In this document: in pieces, positions 15,338-24,457 of the stretch
Layout of the letters: each line of letters opens with the position of its first letter
Numbering within the stretch: the first letter of the stretch is position 1
Assembly: GCA_020356105.1 (NCBI GenBank)
Contig: CP070634.1
Span: 3,306,465 to 3,370,464 of the forward strand
Reading direction: 5' to 3'
DNA: 64,000 bases
Origin: Rhodospirillales bacterium
GTDB taxonomy: Bacteria; Pseudomonadota; Alphaproteobacteria; UBA8366; JADFVY01
Notes under the pieces: model-generated
Database searches by the model: none
What the model was told of the DNA's origin: nothing
The model's input: the letters and a program-made list of their open reading frames with translations, nothing else
Program-made: the position numbers and the translations under genes

Positions 15338-17841
15338 GACGGCTTCTCGGGATCGATGCCGGTGGCCGCGGGTGGAGACTCGGCGTCGGCCGCCGATTCT
15401 GCCGGGGCATCCGCTGTCGCCCCAGTCGGCCGACCGGCATCCGCCGTCACGCCGGCCGGGGCGTTTCGATCCTTGATGTGGAGATCGCGCTGCGGGAACG
15501 GGATCTCGATCCCGTGCTCGCGGAAGGCCGCGTTGATCGCGAATCTAAGATCGGTCGAAACGACTATGATCTGCCCGATATCGTACAGATAGGCCCGCAA
15601 CTCGAAGATCAGCGCGGAGTCGCCGAAATCCTTAAACCTGACGTAAGGGGGCGGTTGTTTTGTGACCTGCGAATTCGCCGCGGCCACGTCGAGCAGGATC
15701 TGTCGCACGCGCTCCGGGTCGGAACCATAGGCGACACCGACTGGGATCTCGACCCGGCCGAGGCGGTCCTTGTGCGTCCAGTTGGTGACCGAGGTCGAGA
15801 GCAGCTCGGAATTCGGGATGATCACCGATGCGCGCTGGAATGTCTCGATCTCGGTCGCCCGCACTTGGATTCGCTTGACCGTTCCCTCGTTGGTTCCGAC
15901 CACCACCCAGTCGCCGACCTGGATCGGTCTTTCGATCAACAGGATGATGCCCGAGACGAAATTGTTGACCACGTTCTGCAGGCCGAAGCCGATGCCGACG
16001 GAGAGGGCGCCGAAGATCAGCGCCAGATTCGACAGATCGATACCGCCCACGGAGATGGCCACCACCGCGGCCACGAAGATGCCGAGATATCCGAAGCCCG
16101 CCGCCACCGAATGCTGCAGGCCTCGTTCCATCTGGGTTTCCGGCAGCACCCGTTCGGCGAGGCCCCGCTGCAGCCAGCGAACGACGACGAGCGCGACGAT
16201 GAAGACGAGCAGGGCGGTGGCGATGTCGGCCATCGAGATCGTCACGCTGCCGATCTGAAGGCTGGACAATACGCCGATCAGCCACTCCGCGAGCGGCAGA
16301 ACCGGGATGTCCCAGACCGGAGCAATGGCAAAGACGGCGGCGATCAGGACCAACAAGTCCAGTGCGGCGCGCAGCCAGAAGCGGATCAGACGGCGGGCGC
16401 GGTGTTTGAGCTGTAATCGCTCGATGGTCAGCTGGGAGCGCAGGCCAATACTGATCAGGTCACGCAGAAATCCGCGCAGCAGGTACAACAACCCCCCGAC
16501 CACCCCGGTGCCCAGCAGGTTGTTGATGACGAAGGTTCCAAAATTCGTGAAGCCGACGACCGTGCCGATGATCGCGGCGACCGTCAGAACGATTGCCAGG
16601 CGCCGGACGAAATGCAGAACCGGCCGGCCTCGCTGCGACGGCGGCTCGTCCGCCTCGGAGGGTTCGGTCGCCTCCTCGGGTTCAGGTCGAGGCCCCTCGC
16701 CGCTCCACAGCGTGCGCCGCAGCAGCACGAGCAGGCCAAGCCCCTCGACGACGTTGAACAGCAGGGCGTAAGTGGCGCGCAGTTCCTCCGAATAGATCAG
16801 GCCGCCGGCGAACGCCTCACCGACGCGGAAGAAGAAGAAATCGACGGCATAGAACGCGGCGAGAAAACTGATCACCCGTGCTAGCTGCTGGGCGTTTTCG
16901 CGCGACAGGCCTGCGACACGCCATTGCGGCATGTCGGGCGCCAGGGCTGCCCTCGGCAGAGCCGTGGCCAGAATGAACAGGATCAGAGACTGGCAGGCCA
17001 GCGCGACCAAATGCGGGAACGGGCCCGCCAATTCCGGGCCGGCGATCGACACGCGGACCAGGACAACGGTGACGACGGCGGCCGGAATGAGGCCGCGTGC
17101 GAGGCCCTCGGCGAAGGCCCCGATCAGTCGCTGTGTGAAGGTTGGCTCGGCGACCGCCGGGTCGCGACCGAAGCGCCGCAGCAAGAACCGCCGCACAAGC
17201 CAGCCGGCGATCAGCGCCCCCGCGATGAATCCGATGTCACGCGGAAACAGCCTTAGCTGCGACTCCCTTGGCGCTGCGGCGATCCGCGTGAGGACCTGGG
17301 CTGCCTCCGGCAGCGCGGCCTTCAAGGTCGTCGGCAACAGTGGAGACGGATAGCGAATTCGCAGCTTGGCCGTCAGCCGTTCGAAATACAGGGCAGAGAT
17401 CCGCTCCTCGAGCGATGCGGCCCTCGCCAGCGCAAGTTCCGCCAAGGCGATGCGGCCCCGGTAATCTGTGATGTCCGCCTTGTACTGGGCCCGCTGAGCG
17501 GCAACATCGGGGTCCTCCGCCGCGTCCGGCTCGGCCGGTGGCGGTCCGAGCGCCGCGATCAACTGCTCGAGCGTATTGACCGCGCGCTGCGCGCGGGCCC
17601 GCTCAGCAAGCGCCGTCGCCTCGACGTCGTTGGTGATCTTCTGGAACTCGTCGGAACGCGCAGGATCCCGCCCGACGCCGGAAACATACTCCTCCACCGC
17701 GGCAAGCTTGCGGTTCCAGTCCGCCACGCTGACGCTGAACGGGCGCGACGGCTCGGTCGGCATGACCTGCGCGTCCGCAACGCCGCTGCCGGTGGGCCAG
17801 GCGACGAGCAAGATGAGAAGGCAGCGCAGGAGCGATCGCAT
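15334..17841 (-). CDS. Large mechanosensitive channel (MscS superfamily, DUF3772 type)
   Basis: A protein of about 835 residues with a cleavable signal peptide (MRSLLRCLLILLV...), a periplasmic coiled-coil domain of about 170 residues of DUF3772 type, around ten transmembrane helices, and a C-terminal MscS module. The pore helix region GALSVGIGFGLQNVVNNFVSG is near residue 610, followed by the beta domain with GDWVVVGTNEGTVKRI, then an alpha/beta domain and a Pro/Ala-rich tail. It should open under membrane tension after hypo-osmotic shock; the periplasmic domain suggests an extra sensing role. The start at 17841 is chosen for the signal peptide; an in-frame start at 17934 would add 31 residues. 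Confidence 0.88.
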   Translation of the reverse strand: MRSLLRCLLILLVAWPTGSGVADAQVMPTEPSRPFSVSVADWNRKLAAVEEYVSGVGRDPARSDEFQKITNDVEATALAERARAQRAVNTLEQLIAALGPPPAEPDAAEDPDVAAQRAQYKADITDYRGRIALAELALARAASLEERISALYFERLTAKLRIRYPSPLLPTTLKAALPEAAQVLTRIAAAPRESQLRLFPRDIGFIAGALIAGWLVRRFLLRRFGRDPAVAEPTFTQRLIGAFAEGLARGLIPAAVVTVVLVRVSIAGPELAGPFPHLVALACQSLILFILATALPRAALAPDMPQWRVAGLSRENAQQLARVISFLAAFYAVDFFFFRVGEAFAGGLIYSEELRATYALLFNVVEGLGLLVLLRRTLWSGEGPRPEPEEATEPSEADEPPSQRGRPVLHFVRRLAIVLTVAAIIGTVVGFTNFGTFVINNLLGTGVVGGLLYLLRGFLRDLISIGLRSQLTIERLQLKHRARRLIRFWLRAALDLLVLIAAVFAIAPVWDIPVLPLAEWLIGVLSSLQIGSVTISMADIATALLVFIVALVVVRWLQRGLAERVLPETQMERGLQHSVAAGFGYLGIFVAAVVAISVGGIDLSNLALIFGALSVGIGFGLQNVVNNFVSGIILLIERPIQVGDWVVVGTNEGTVKRIQVRATEIETFQRASVIIPNSELLSTSVTNWTHKDRLGRVEIPVGVAYGSDPERVRQILLDVAAANSQVTKQPPPYVRFKDFGDSALIFELRAYLYDIGQIIVVSTDLRFAINAAFREHGIEIPFPQRDLHIKDRNAPAGVTADAGRPTGATADAPAESAADAESPPAATGIDPEKPS

Positions 17842-18374
17842 GTCGATCAAGCCGGAGGGGCGTGACGCTGGCGAGCCATGCGGACCGGCGTGCCGGCCGG
17901 GATGCGCGGCTCTTGTGTCGGTGCGATCTCGCACTGGATGTGGGGCGCCGATGCGCTCATGGTCCGTCTTTGCGAGTAGATCATCCTAAAACAGTTCCAG
18001 TCGGCCAGTGTCGGACGGCACAAGCTGGGGCACCGAAGCGGCAGCACGGCAAGTCGGTCGGCGCCGCGCCCCCGTGATCGGAACAACACCGCGCCGGCAT
18101 GCCCAATACTTGCGTCCGGCCGTCTGCCCTGATCCAAGTCCTTCGCAGATTCCCGGCCTATGTTCAAGCCGCGCGTTTGACGGCGCTTCCGGATGTCTCA
18201 GCGCAGTCGCTACCGTATGGGGGGAGATATCCCCGCTATTGGAGATGATCAGAAGTAATATACATTCCCATCTCGTCGGAAAGATGCCAAAACACGTGCC
18301 CGGTCATCTCTGACATCATTCCGATTCGTGGCCTGACGCCCGGAATATCCCGGGCATTTCTTTTGGAGGTGAAG
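17842..18374. other. Intergenic region, 533 bases, divergent promoters
   Basis: This gap lies between the channel gene and the SGNH esterase gene, which point away from each other. It has normal GC content on the left and is more AT-rich from about 18235 onward. The only clear structure is the hairpin at 18338-18355. A frame on the minus strand (17847-17959, beginning at an ATG) could encode a 37-residue peptide just before the channel gene, but I see no family or ribosome site convincing enough to call it. No RNA gene was recognised. Confidence 0.6.
18338..18355 (+). promoter_or_regulatory. Hairpin followed by T-rich run at the esterase ribosome site
   Basis: GCCCGG (18338-18343) pairs perfectly with CCGGGC (18350-18355) across a 6-base loop and is followed by ATTTCTTTT. 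This is the shape of an intrinsic terminator, yet it sits 20 bases before the esterase ATG, with the ribosome site GGAGGTG right behind it. It could be an attenuator or a translation-control hairpin for the downstream gene. Confidence 0.5.
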
Positions 18375-19622
18375 ATGTTGTCCCGATTTCGCTTGCCGGT
18401 ATTGTCGGTGTTACTGTTCGCAGTCGCCATTGTACCATCCGCAGCAGAACCGAAATCGGTCGATTTTTCCCGCCTCGTGGTGGTCGGCGACTCGCTGTCC
18501 GCCGGTTACCAGAACAGCTGCCTGCTCGGGACCCAGCAGGTGAACTCTTACGCCAATCTGGTCGCCCAACGAGCTGGTGCGAATCTGCAGTTGCCATTGA
18601 TCGGCGAGCCGGGCTTTCCGCCCTGCCTGGTGCTGATCGACCCCGGCCCGCCACCGCTGGTCGACCTGGTTTCCACCGCGTTCGGGATACGGCTGGACCC
18701 GACGGTGCGGACCCGAAATCTCTCGGTTCCGGGCGCGCGGGTCGGGGACGCGCTGGACGCCGCGCCCAGCAACGGTTTTCATGGGCTCTTCGGCCTTCCG
18801 TTTGCCGAACTCCACGCGGCGGTGCTGCAGGGTCATGGCGGCGTACCCCGGAGCCAGGTGGACCTTGCGATCGAGCTCGAGCCGACCGCGCTGATCGTGT
18901 GGCTGGGCGGCAACGACGTGCTGTGGGCGGCGATCGGGGGAGATCCGATCTTCGTGACGCCCGAGGCCGTCTTCCGCGCCGGTTACGAAGACATGCTGGC
19001 GCGGCTGGCGGCGACCGGCGCGGCCATGCTGGTCGCCAATATCCCGGATGCGACCACGATCCCCTTCCTGACGGCGGCCGAGGCCGTTGAGGAGATCGCC
19101 GGCGTGCCGATGGCCGTATTCGGGCTGGCCCCCGGCGATTACGTGACGCCGCTCGCCTGGCGATTCGTCCTCACCGGCGCGCCGCTGCCGGACGGAGTCG
19201 TGGTCGACGCGGCGGAACTGGCGCAGATCCAGACCGCCATCGATGGCTTCAACGAGATCATCGCCGAGCAGGCCGCGCTGCATGGCGCCGCGCTGGTCGA
19301 CATGAACGCCGTTCTGCGGTTTGTCAGCCAGTTCGGCGTTGTGGTCGGTGGGCGCCGGCTGACGGCGGATTTCCTCGGCGGCATGTTCACTCTCGACGGA
19401 ATCCATCCGACCAACACCGGCCACGCCGTCATGGCGAACGAATTCATTCGCGGGTTCAACCGGGCCTTCGGTGCCGGTCTTCGACCCTATTCGACGCGTG
19501 AAATCGAGGCGATCATGGACGCGGACCCGCTCGTGTTCGACTCGACCGGCAACCCGCCCTGGTCGCCGACCGCTCTCGAGGTGCTGCGCGACCTCGACGT
19601 GATCGGCGCCGGTGCCTTCTAG
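18375..19622 (+). CDS. Secreted SGNH/GDSL esterase or lipase
   Basis: A 415-residue exported hydrolase with a signal peptide (cleavage near residue 24, SAAEP). Block I is GDSLSAGY with the nucleophile Ser40. Block III is LGGNDVLW near residue 178, and block V is [10 protein letters not shown], giving Asp and His of the triad near 341-344. It should hydrolyse an ester or lipid in the periplasm or outside. The C-terminal 60 residues after the triad are of unknown use. The ATG is preceded by GGAGGTG. The gene converges on ygiD with a 4-base overlap at the 3' ends. Confidence 0.9.
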   Translation: MLSRFRLPVLSVLLFAVAIVPSAAEPKSVDFSRLVVVGDSLSAGYQNSCLLGTQQVNSYANLVAQRAGANLQLPLIGEPGFPPCLVLIDPGPPPLVDLVSTAFGIRLDPTVRTRNLSVPGARVGDALDAAPSNGFHGLFGLPFAELHAAVLQGHGGVPRSQVDLAIELEPTALIVWLGGNDVLWAAIGGDPIFVTPEAVFRAGYEDMLARLAATGAAMLVANIPDATTIPFLTAAEAVEEIAGVPMAVFGLAPGDYVTPLAWRFVLTGAPLPDGVVVDAAELAQIQTAIDGFNEIIAEQAALHGAALVDMNAVLRFVSQFGVVVGGRRLTADFLGGMFTLDGIHPTNTGHAVMANEFIRGFNRAFGAGLRPYSTREIEAIMDADPLVFDSTGNPPWSPTALEVLRDLDVIGAGAF

Positions 19623-20386
19623 CCGAATGCGAAGGCCCGCATCGACAGCACGCCGTAGATCCATGCGCTGTGGATGACGCGACCTGCACCGCCACCGGCC
19701 CCCATGGCGACCGGCAGCGGCAGCAGATGTTCGGGCGTCGGATGGCTGCGGGCGTAATGCGGCGTCTGCGTTATGCGGGCCATGGCATCGCTGTCGCCGG
19801 CCTCCACCAACACGGTCGTCCAAGCCTCGAACTTGGCCGCATAGTCCTCCGGCGGGTCGTTAATGTCGTGCTGCCGAAACTCGCGCAGATTGTGGGTCAG
19901 GCCGCCGCTGGCCAGGATCAGCACCCCGTCTTCGCGTAACGGCCGCAGGGCCGCACCGAGGGCGAGGTGATGCGCCGCATCGCGCCCCGGCTGCACCGAC
20001 AGTTGCACCACCGGCACGTCCGCCTCGGGGTACATGAACCGCAGCGGCATCCAGGCGCCATGATCGAGCCCCCGGTCCGGGTCCAATGTTGCCCCCGTCA
20101 GCTCCGCCGCGCGGGCGGCAAGCGTCGGCTCTCCCGGGGCCGGGTATTCGATCTCGTAGAGCGGCGCCGGGAAGCCGTAGAAGTCGTGGATCGTACGCGG
20201 ATACGCCGCCGCGCCGGCCGCCGGGGCGTCCGTCTCCCAGTGGGCCGAGACGCAAAGCACCGCCCGCGGCCGCGGCAACTGCCGGCCAAGGCTCTTGAGA
20301 AACGCCGCCGTCTCGTCCGGCTGCATCGCCATCATCGGCGAGCCGTGGCCGACGAACAAAACCGGCATCCGGGTATCCGCGCTCAT
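19619..20386 (-). CDS. ygiD: Class III extradiol dioxygenase (4,5-DOPA dioxygenase, YgiD family)
   Basis: A 255-residue LigB-type extradiol ring-cleaving dioxygenase. The metal-binding histidines typical of the family are visible: His14 in FVGHGSP, His49 in VSAHWE, and later ones in LTHNLREF and TPEHLLPL. The E. coli member YgiD opens the ring of L-DOPA between carbons 4 and 5; the real substrate here is unknown but should be a catechol-like compound. It is the last gene of a five-gene operon (wrbA, yqjG, pirin, doxX, ygiD) and would cleave catechols formed from quinone reduction. Confidence 0.88.
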   Translation of the reverse strand: MSADTRMPVLFVGHGSPMMAMQPDETAAFLKSLGRQLPRPRAVLCVSAHWETDAPAAGAAAYPRTIHDFYGFPAPLYEIEYPAPGEPTLAARAAELTGATLDPDRGLDHGAWMPLRFMYPEADVPVVQLSVQPGRDAAHHLALGAALRPLREDGVLILASGGLTHNLREFRQHDINDPPEDYAAKFEAWTTVLVEAGDSDAMARITQTPHYARSHPTPEHLLPLPVAMGAGGGAGRVIHSAWIYGVLSMRAFAFG

Positions 20387-20438
20387 CCTTCGGTGCCGCC
20401 GCGACAGATGGCGCCCTTGGACGGTGCCGCCGGCCGCA

Positions 20439-20903
20439 TCAAAATTCGCGCCCGAGCTTGCGGTCGACGGAATAGGCGCCGCCGCCTCGGATCAGGATGG
20501 CCAGCGCGACGACGCCCCACATCAAGGGGTATTCGTAGCCGCCCTTGTTCCAGAAGAATCCGGCATCCCAGTGCACATAGAAAGCTGCGACCGCCATGAA
20601 TCCGACCACCATCGCGGCGATCGGGCGGGTCAGGAAGCCGACCGCCAGCAAGATGCCGCCGAAGAACTCGAGTAGCGCGATCACCCAGGCCCAGAACACG
20701 CCGGGCGCGAGGCCGAGCGAGTCCATGAAGCCGGCCGTGCCGTCGATGGCGCCGGCGGTGAACAGCTTGGCGTAGCCGTGCGGAATCAACAGCACGCCGG
20801 TAATGACGCGTACCATCAACCAGGTATAGGGAGAGAATGTCTCGTAGATGCCGCCAAGGGCGGGGATAATCAGCCTGCTTCTATCCATCGGCGGGTGCGT
20901 CAT
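20439..20903 (-). CDS. DoxX family membrane protein (YqjF-like)
   Basis: A 154-residue protein with four hydrophobic helices. The family string [16 protein letters not shown] is at the first helix, and [18 protein letters not shown] follows in the third. DoxX/YqjF proteins sit in the inner membrane; some take part in thiol-redox detoxification, but the biochemical reaction is not settled. In E. coli the homologue yqjF lies next to the glutathionyl-hydroquinone reductase gene yqjG and responds to nitroaromatic breakdown products through YhaJ. The start is marked by AAGGAG, and the gap to the pirin stop is 43 bases. Confidence 0.85.
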   Translation of the reverse strand: MTHPPMDRSRLIIPALGGIYETFSPYTWLMVRVITGVLLIPHGYAKLFTAGAIDGTAGFMDSLGLAPGVFWAWVIALLEFFGGILLAVGFLTRPIAAMVVGFMAVAAFYVHWDAGFFWNKGGYEYPLMWGVVALAILIRGGGAYSVDRKLGREF

Positions 20904-20946
20904 CTTGGCGTCTCCTTTGTGATCGGGTGGTTGTCGGGATAGCCGA

Positions 20947-21648
20947 TCAGGGCAGATCGGCAAGCAACAGCTCGCTGTCTTCGATCGCTTCGATGGTGAT
21001 GCTGGTCTCGTCGGCGATGGCGAGCCCGTCGCGCATTTCGACCCGCTGTCCGTTGACGAGAACGGCGCCGGTCGCGGGCACGAGATAGCCGCGGCGGCCG
21101 GCGGCAAATTGGTGCGTGACGGTGGTGGCGGCAAGCAGCGTTGCGCCGTACAGGGTTACATCCTGGTGGATCGGCAACGCTTCTTCAACTCCTGCCTCGC
21201 CCGAGGCGAGCGGGACCAGAACGCCGGCCCGGTCGGCCTTCGGAAAGGCCCGGCTTTCCCAGCGCGGCGCGTGGCCTGCGGCGTCGGTCTGGAACCAGAT
21301 CTGGAAGATCCAGGTGTCTTCGTCTTCGCGATTGTATTCCGAGTGCACGACGCCGGTTCCCGCCGACATCACCTGGACATCGCCGGCCTCCGTGCGGCCC
21401 CGGTTGCCCATGCTGTCCTCATGTGTGATGGCGCCGCGCCGGACGTAGGTCACGATCTCGAAATCGCGATGGGGATGGGGATCGAAGCCGCGCCCCGGCC
21501 GGATGATGTCGTCGTTCCAGACCCGCAGGACGCCGTGTCCCATGCGATCGCGATCGTAATATTCACCGAAGCTGAAATGGTGCCGCGCGCTCAGCCAGTC
21601 CAGCTCGAACCGGCCGAGTTCCGCAAACGGGCGAAGATCGACGCTCAT
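20947..21648 (-). CDS. Pirin family bicupin (YhaK/YhhW type)
   Basis: A 233-residue pirin with two cupin domains. The N-terminal metal site is complete: His58 and His60 in FDPHPHRDFEIVTYV, His102 and Glu104 in VVHSEYN. Some pirins show quercetin 2,3-dioxygenase activity, and others act as redox-sensing regulators. Its start overlaps the stop of the glutathione transferase gene by 4 bases, so the two are made in step. Its placement in a quinone-reducing operon favours a role in oxidising aromatic products, which is inference. Confidence 0.9.
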   Translation of the reverse strand: MSVDLRPFAELGRFELDWLSARHHFSFGEYYDRDRMGHGVLRVWNDDIIRPGRGFDPHPHRDFEIVTYVRRGAITHEDSMGNRGRTEAGDVQVMSAGTGVVHSEYNREDEDTWIFQIWFQTDAAGHAPRWESRAFPKADRAGVLVPLASGEAGVEEALPIHQDVTLYGATLLAATTVTHQFAAGRRGYLVPATGAVLVNGQRVEMRDGLAIADETSITIEAIEDSELLLADLP

Positions 21649-22634
21649 GCCGCCCTCCGCAGCTTTTCGCGGCCATGCGGCGTCGTAAAATCGATGTCCG
21701 GGCCGGCCGGGACGATGCCGGTCGGGTTGATCGTGCGGTGGCTGCGATAATAATGGTCCTTGATATGCGGGATATTGACGGTCTCGGCGATGCCCGGAAC
21801 CTGGTAAAGCTCACGCGTCCAGGCCCAGAGGCTGGGGTAGTCGACCAGGCGTCGCAGGTTGCATTTGAAATGCCCGACATAGACGGCATCGAACCGGATC
21901 AGGGTCGTGAACAGCCGCCAATCCGCCTCGGTCAGTCGTGCGCCGGCAAGGTAGCGCTGTTTCGAGAGCCGCGCCTCTAACGCGTCGAGCTCGTCGAACA
22001 GGGTGCGGACAGCCTCGTCGTAGGCCGCCTGGGAAGTTGCGAAGCCAGCCTTGTAGACGCCGTTGTTGACCCGGTCATAGATGGAAGCATTTAGCGTGTC
22101 GATCTCGTCGCGTAGCTCCTCGGGATAGAAATCGGGGCCGGTCGCACCGACTTCGTTGAACGCCGCATTGAACATGCGGATGATCTCCGCCGATTCGTTG
22201 CTGACGATGGTGCCGGTCTTCCTGTCCCACAACACGGGAACGGTGACCCTGCCGGTATAGCCCGGGTCGGCGGCCGTATAGACCTCGTGCAGGCGGGTCG
22301 CGCCGTTGACGATGTCGGGGATGACGCCGCCGCCCGGATCGAACGTCCACCCTTCGTTCAGCATCAGCGGGTTGACGATCGACACCGAGATCATCTCCTC
22401 AAGACCCTTCAGGGCGCGCAGGATCAGAGTGCGATGCGCCCAGGGACAGGCCAGCGACACGTATAGGTGATAACGTCCGGGTTCGGCCGCAAACCCGGCG
22501 TCGCCGGTCGGTCCGGCGGCACCATCCGCCGTCACCCAGCTGCGGAACGCCGACTCCTGCCGCACGAACCGGCCACCGGTTTTCTTGGTGTCGTACCATT
22601 CATCGTGCCATTTCCCTTCGATTAGTCGTCCCAT
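21645..22634 (-). CDS. yqjG: Glutathionyl-hydroquinone reductase (Xi-class glutathione transferase)
   Basis: A 329-residue enzyme of the YqjG/PcpF class, longer than ordinary glutathione transferases. The catalytic Cys63 is in SLACPWAHR, and the C-terminal half has the conserved strings YLAGARLTEADWRLFTTL and FDAVYVGHFKCN. It reduces glutathionyl-hydroquinones back to hydroquinone and glutathione, rescuing quinones that have reacted with thiols. It is the second gene of the operon, 53 bases after wrbA and coupled to the pirin gene. No signal peptide is present; it acts in the cytoplasm. Confidence 0.93.
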   Translation of the reverse strand: MGRLIEGKWHDEWYDTKKTGGRFVRQESAFRSWVTADGAAGPTGDAGFAAEPGRYHLYVSLACPWAHRTLILRALKGLEEMISVSIVNPLMLNEGWTFDPGGGVIPDIVNGATRLHEVYTAADPGYTGRVTVPVLWDRKTGTIVSNESAEIIRMFNAAFNEVGATGPDFYPEELRDEIDTLNASIYDRVNNGVYKAGFATSQAAYDEAVRTLFDELDALEARLSKQRYLAGARLTEADWRLFTTLIRFDAVYVGHFKCNLRRLVDYPSLWAWTRELYQVPGIAETVNIPHIKDHYYRSHRTINPTGIVPAGPDIDFTTPHGREKLRRAA

Positions 22635-22687
22635 CTATCCCTCGCAATCGATGTAATGTATTTCCCGCCGCCGCTTTCGCTCTGACA

Positions 22688-23290
22688 TCAAGCGGCCAGC
22701 TTCTTTGCGATCTCCGCCACATGGCGGCCCTGGAAACGGGCCAGTTCCAGCTCGTTTTCGCTGGGTTGGCGCGACCCGTCACCGCCGGCGATCGTCGTTG
22801 CCCCGTAGGGCGATCCGCCGGTGATCTCATCGACCGTCATCTGGCCCTGAGCCGAGTAGGGCAGGCCGACGACGAGCATGCCCTGGTGCAGCAGCGTCGT
22901 ATGGAAGCTGGTGATGGTCGTTTCCTGGCCACCATGCTGCGTCGCCGTGCTGACGAAGACGCTTCCAACCTTGCCGATCAGCGCCCCCTTCATCCATAAC
23001 CCGCCGGTCTGGTCGAGGAAGTTACGCATTTGCGCCGCCATGTTGCCGAACCGCGTGGGCGTACCAAAGATGATCGCATCGTAGTCGGCCAGCTCGTCGA
23101 TGCTGGCGACCGGCGCCGCCTGCTCCAGCTTCATACCCGATGATTTGGCGACGTCTTCCGGCACCAACTCGGGCACACGCTTTACCGCGACCTCGACCCC
23201 GTCGACCAATTTCGCGCCTGCCGCGATGGCTTCCGCCATGGTTTCGATATGTCCGTAACTACTGTAGTACAGCACCAGAACCTTGCTCAT
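22688..23290 (-). CDS. wrbA: NAD(P)H:quinone oxidoreductase, WrbA type
   Basis: A 200-residue flavodoxin-like enzyme that reduces quinones by two electrons with NAD(P)H, avoiding semiquinone radicals. The FMN phosphate loop is [12 protein letters not shown], the loop [19 protein letters not shown] is diagnostic of WrbA, and TQHGGQETT completes the FMN site. GGAGCAGAGA precedes the ATG. It is the first gene of the quinone/electrophile operon and is divergent from the LysR gene, with the palindromic operator between them. Confidence 0.95.
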   Translation of the reverse strand: MSKVLVLYYSSYGHIETMAEAIAAGAKLVDGVEVAVKRVPELVPEDVAKSSGMKLEQAAPVASIDELADYDAIIFGTPTRFGNMAAQMRNFLDQTGGLWMKGALIGKVGSVFVSTATQHGGQETTITSFHTTLLHQGMLVVGLPYSAQGQMTVDEITGGSPYGATTIAGGDGSRQPSENELELARFQGRHVAEIAKKLAA

Positions 23291-23410
23291 TCTCTGCTCC
23301 ATTGTTGCTGTCAGCCCGCGACGGAATTCCCGCGGCGAGCGCCTTCGTTCCGCTGTCCCGACGACAATGGGGTCTGTCGCTGGACAGGACAATCTGCCGT
23401 GGAGTAAAAA

Positions 23411-23435
23411 CATTGTTTCTCTGAGATAAACAATG
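23411..23435. promoter_or_regulatory. Palindromic operator between wrbA and its LysR regulator
   Basis: CATTGTTT (23411-23418) and AAACAATG (23428-23435) form a perfect 8-base inverted repeat with a 9-base centre. It lies in the 156-base divergent gap, close to the LysR start and about 120 bases from the wrbA start. AT-rich dyads containing T-N11-A are the usual LysR-type binding sites. The position fits both autorepression and activation of the operon. Confidence 0.65.
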
Positions 23436-23446
23436 GCTGGTTTGCG

Positions 23447-24352
23447 GTGGACAATCTTCCCCATATGGCGGTCTTTGCGCGGGTCGTAGAGACCAAGAGC
23501 TTTACCGGGGCGGCACACCGTCTCGGTATGTCGAAGGCGGCGGTAAGCAAGCACGTCTCGAAGCTCGAGGAACGGCTCGGCGCGCGATTGCTGAACCGCA
23601 CCACGCGGCGGCTCAGCCTGACGGAAGTTGGCGCGGCGTTCTACGAACGGTGTGCGCGGATTGTAACGGAAGCCGAGGAGGCCGAGCTTGCGGTATCCCG
23701 GCTCAGTGCTGCGCCACGCGGAACCCTCAAGATCGACGTGCCGGTCAATTTCGGGATGCAATATCTGGCACCGCTGCTGCCGCCGTTCATGCTGCAGCAT
23801 CCCGAATTGCGGGTCGACATGGCCTTCAACGACCGCTTCGTGGATCTCGTCGAAGAGGGGTGCGACCTTGCGATCCGCATCGGTGAACTTCCTGATTCCA
23901 GCCTGATGGCGCGGAAATTGGCGGAAACGGAATCAGTGATCTGTGCCGCGCCGTCATACTGGGATCGACATGGCCGCCCGAAAGACCCGGGCGAGCTCGC
24001 CAATCACGACTGCTTTGCCTACAGCTATCTTGCGACTGGCAGCGAGTGGCGCCTCGAGGGGCCTGACGGTGCCGTCGCAATCCGTACGTCCGGCTCCCTG
24101 ACCGCAAACAACGGCGACGTGCTGCGCCAGGCGGCGGTCGCCGGGATCGGCGTCGTCGCGATGCCCGTGTTCATCGTTTGCGACGACTTGCGCGTCGGGC
24201 GGCTGGAGCCGGTATTGCAGCGCTATCGATTTCCGACCCGCGGGATCTACGCGGTCTACCCGCATAATCGCCATCTCTCGGCCAAGGTGCGCGCCTTCAT
24301 CGACCATCTGGTCGACGCGCTCGACCCGGCGCCATGGGCGGGCTGCTGCTGA
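23447..24352 (+). CDS. LysR family transcriptional regulator (YhaJ/CrgA-like)
   Basis: A 301-residue LysR-type regulator: an N-terminal winged HTH (about 5-62, with [23 protein letters not shown] shortened here as its core), a linker helix, and a C-terminal periplasmic-binding-like effector domain. It is divergent from the wrbA-yqjG-pirin-doxX-ygiD operon and very probably regulates it. The likely effector is a quinone, catechol or other electrophile. The GTG start at 23447 gives the usual short N-terminus; an ATG at 23465 is a second option. The coding region starts only 12 bases after the operator, which suggests that binding represses its own gene. Confidence 0.9.
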   Translation: MDNLPHMAVFARVVETKSFTGAAHRLGMSKAAVSKHVSKLEERLGARLLNRTTRRLSLTEVGAAFYERCARIVTEAEEAELAVSRLSAAPRGTLKIDVPVNFGMQYLAPLLPPFMLQHPELRVDMAFNDRFVDLVEEGCDLAIRIGELPDSSLMARKLAETESVICAAPSYWDRHGRPKDPGELANHDCFAYSYLATGSEWRLEGPDGAVAIRTSGSLTANNGDVLRQAAVAGIGVVAMPVFIVCDDLRVGRLEPVLQRYRFPTRGIYAVYPHNRHLSAKVRAFIDHLVDALDPAPWAGCC

Positions 24353-24457
24353 GCCCGCGGGCCGGGCGCGACCCATCAACTCCGCGTTATCTCACGCTCC
24401 CGTTAATTCTTCGCGATCGGCCGTTGCTCTAGCATGCGGTCTCGAAAGGAGCGTGCG

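Noticed and set aside
17847-17959. A 37-residue minus-strand frame just before the mechanosensitive channel gene
   Set aside because: No family, weak ribosome site and proline-rich random composition; it may be noise or part of a longer N-terminus in another frame.
18411-19823. A 470-codon minus-strand frame opposite the SGNH esterase
   Set aside because: The plus-strand protein has a signal peptide, Ser, Asn and His blocks of SGNH enzymes and a good ribosome site; the minus frame has none of these.
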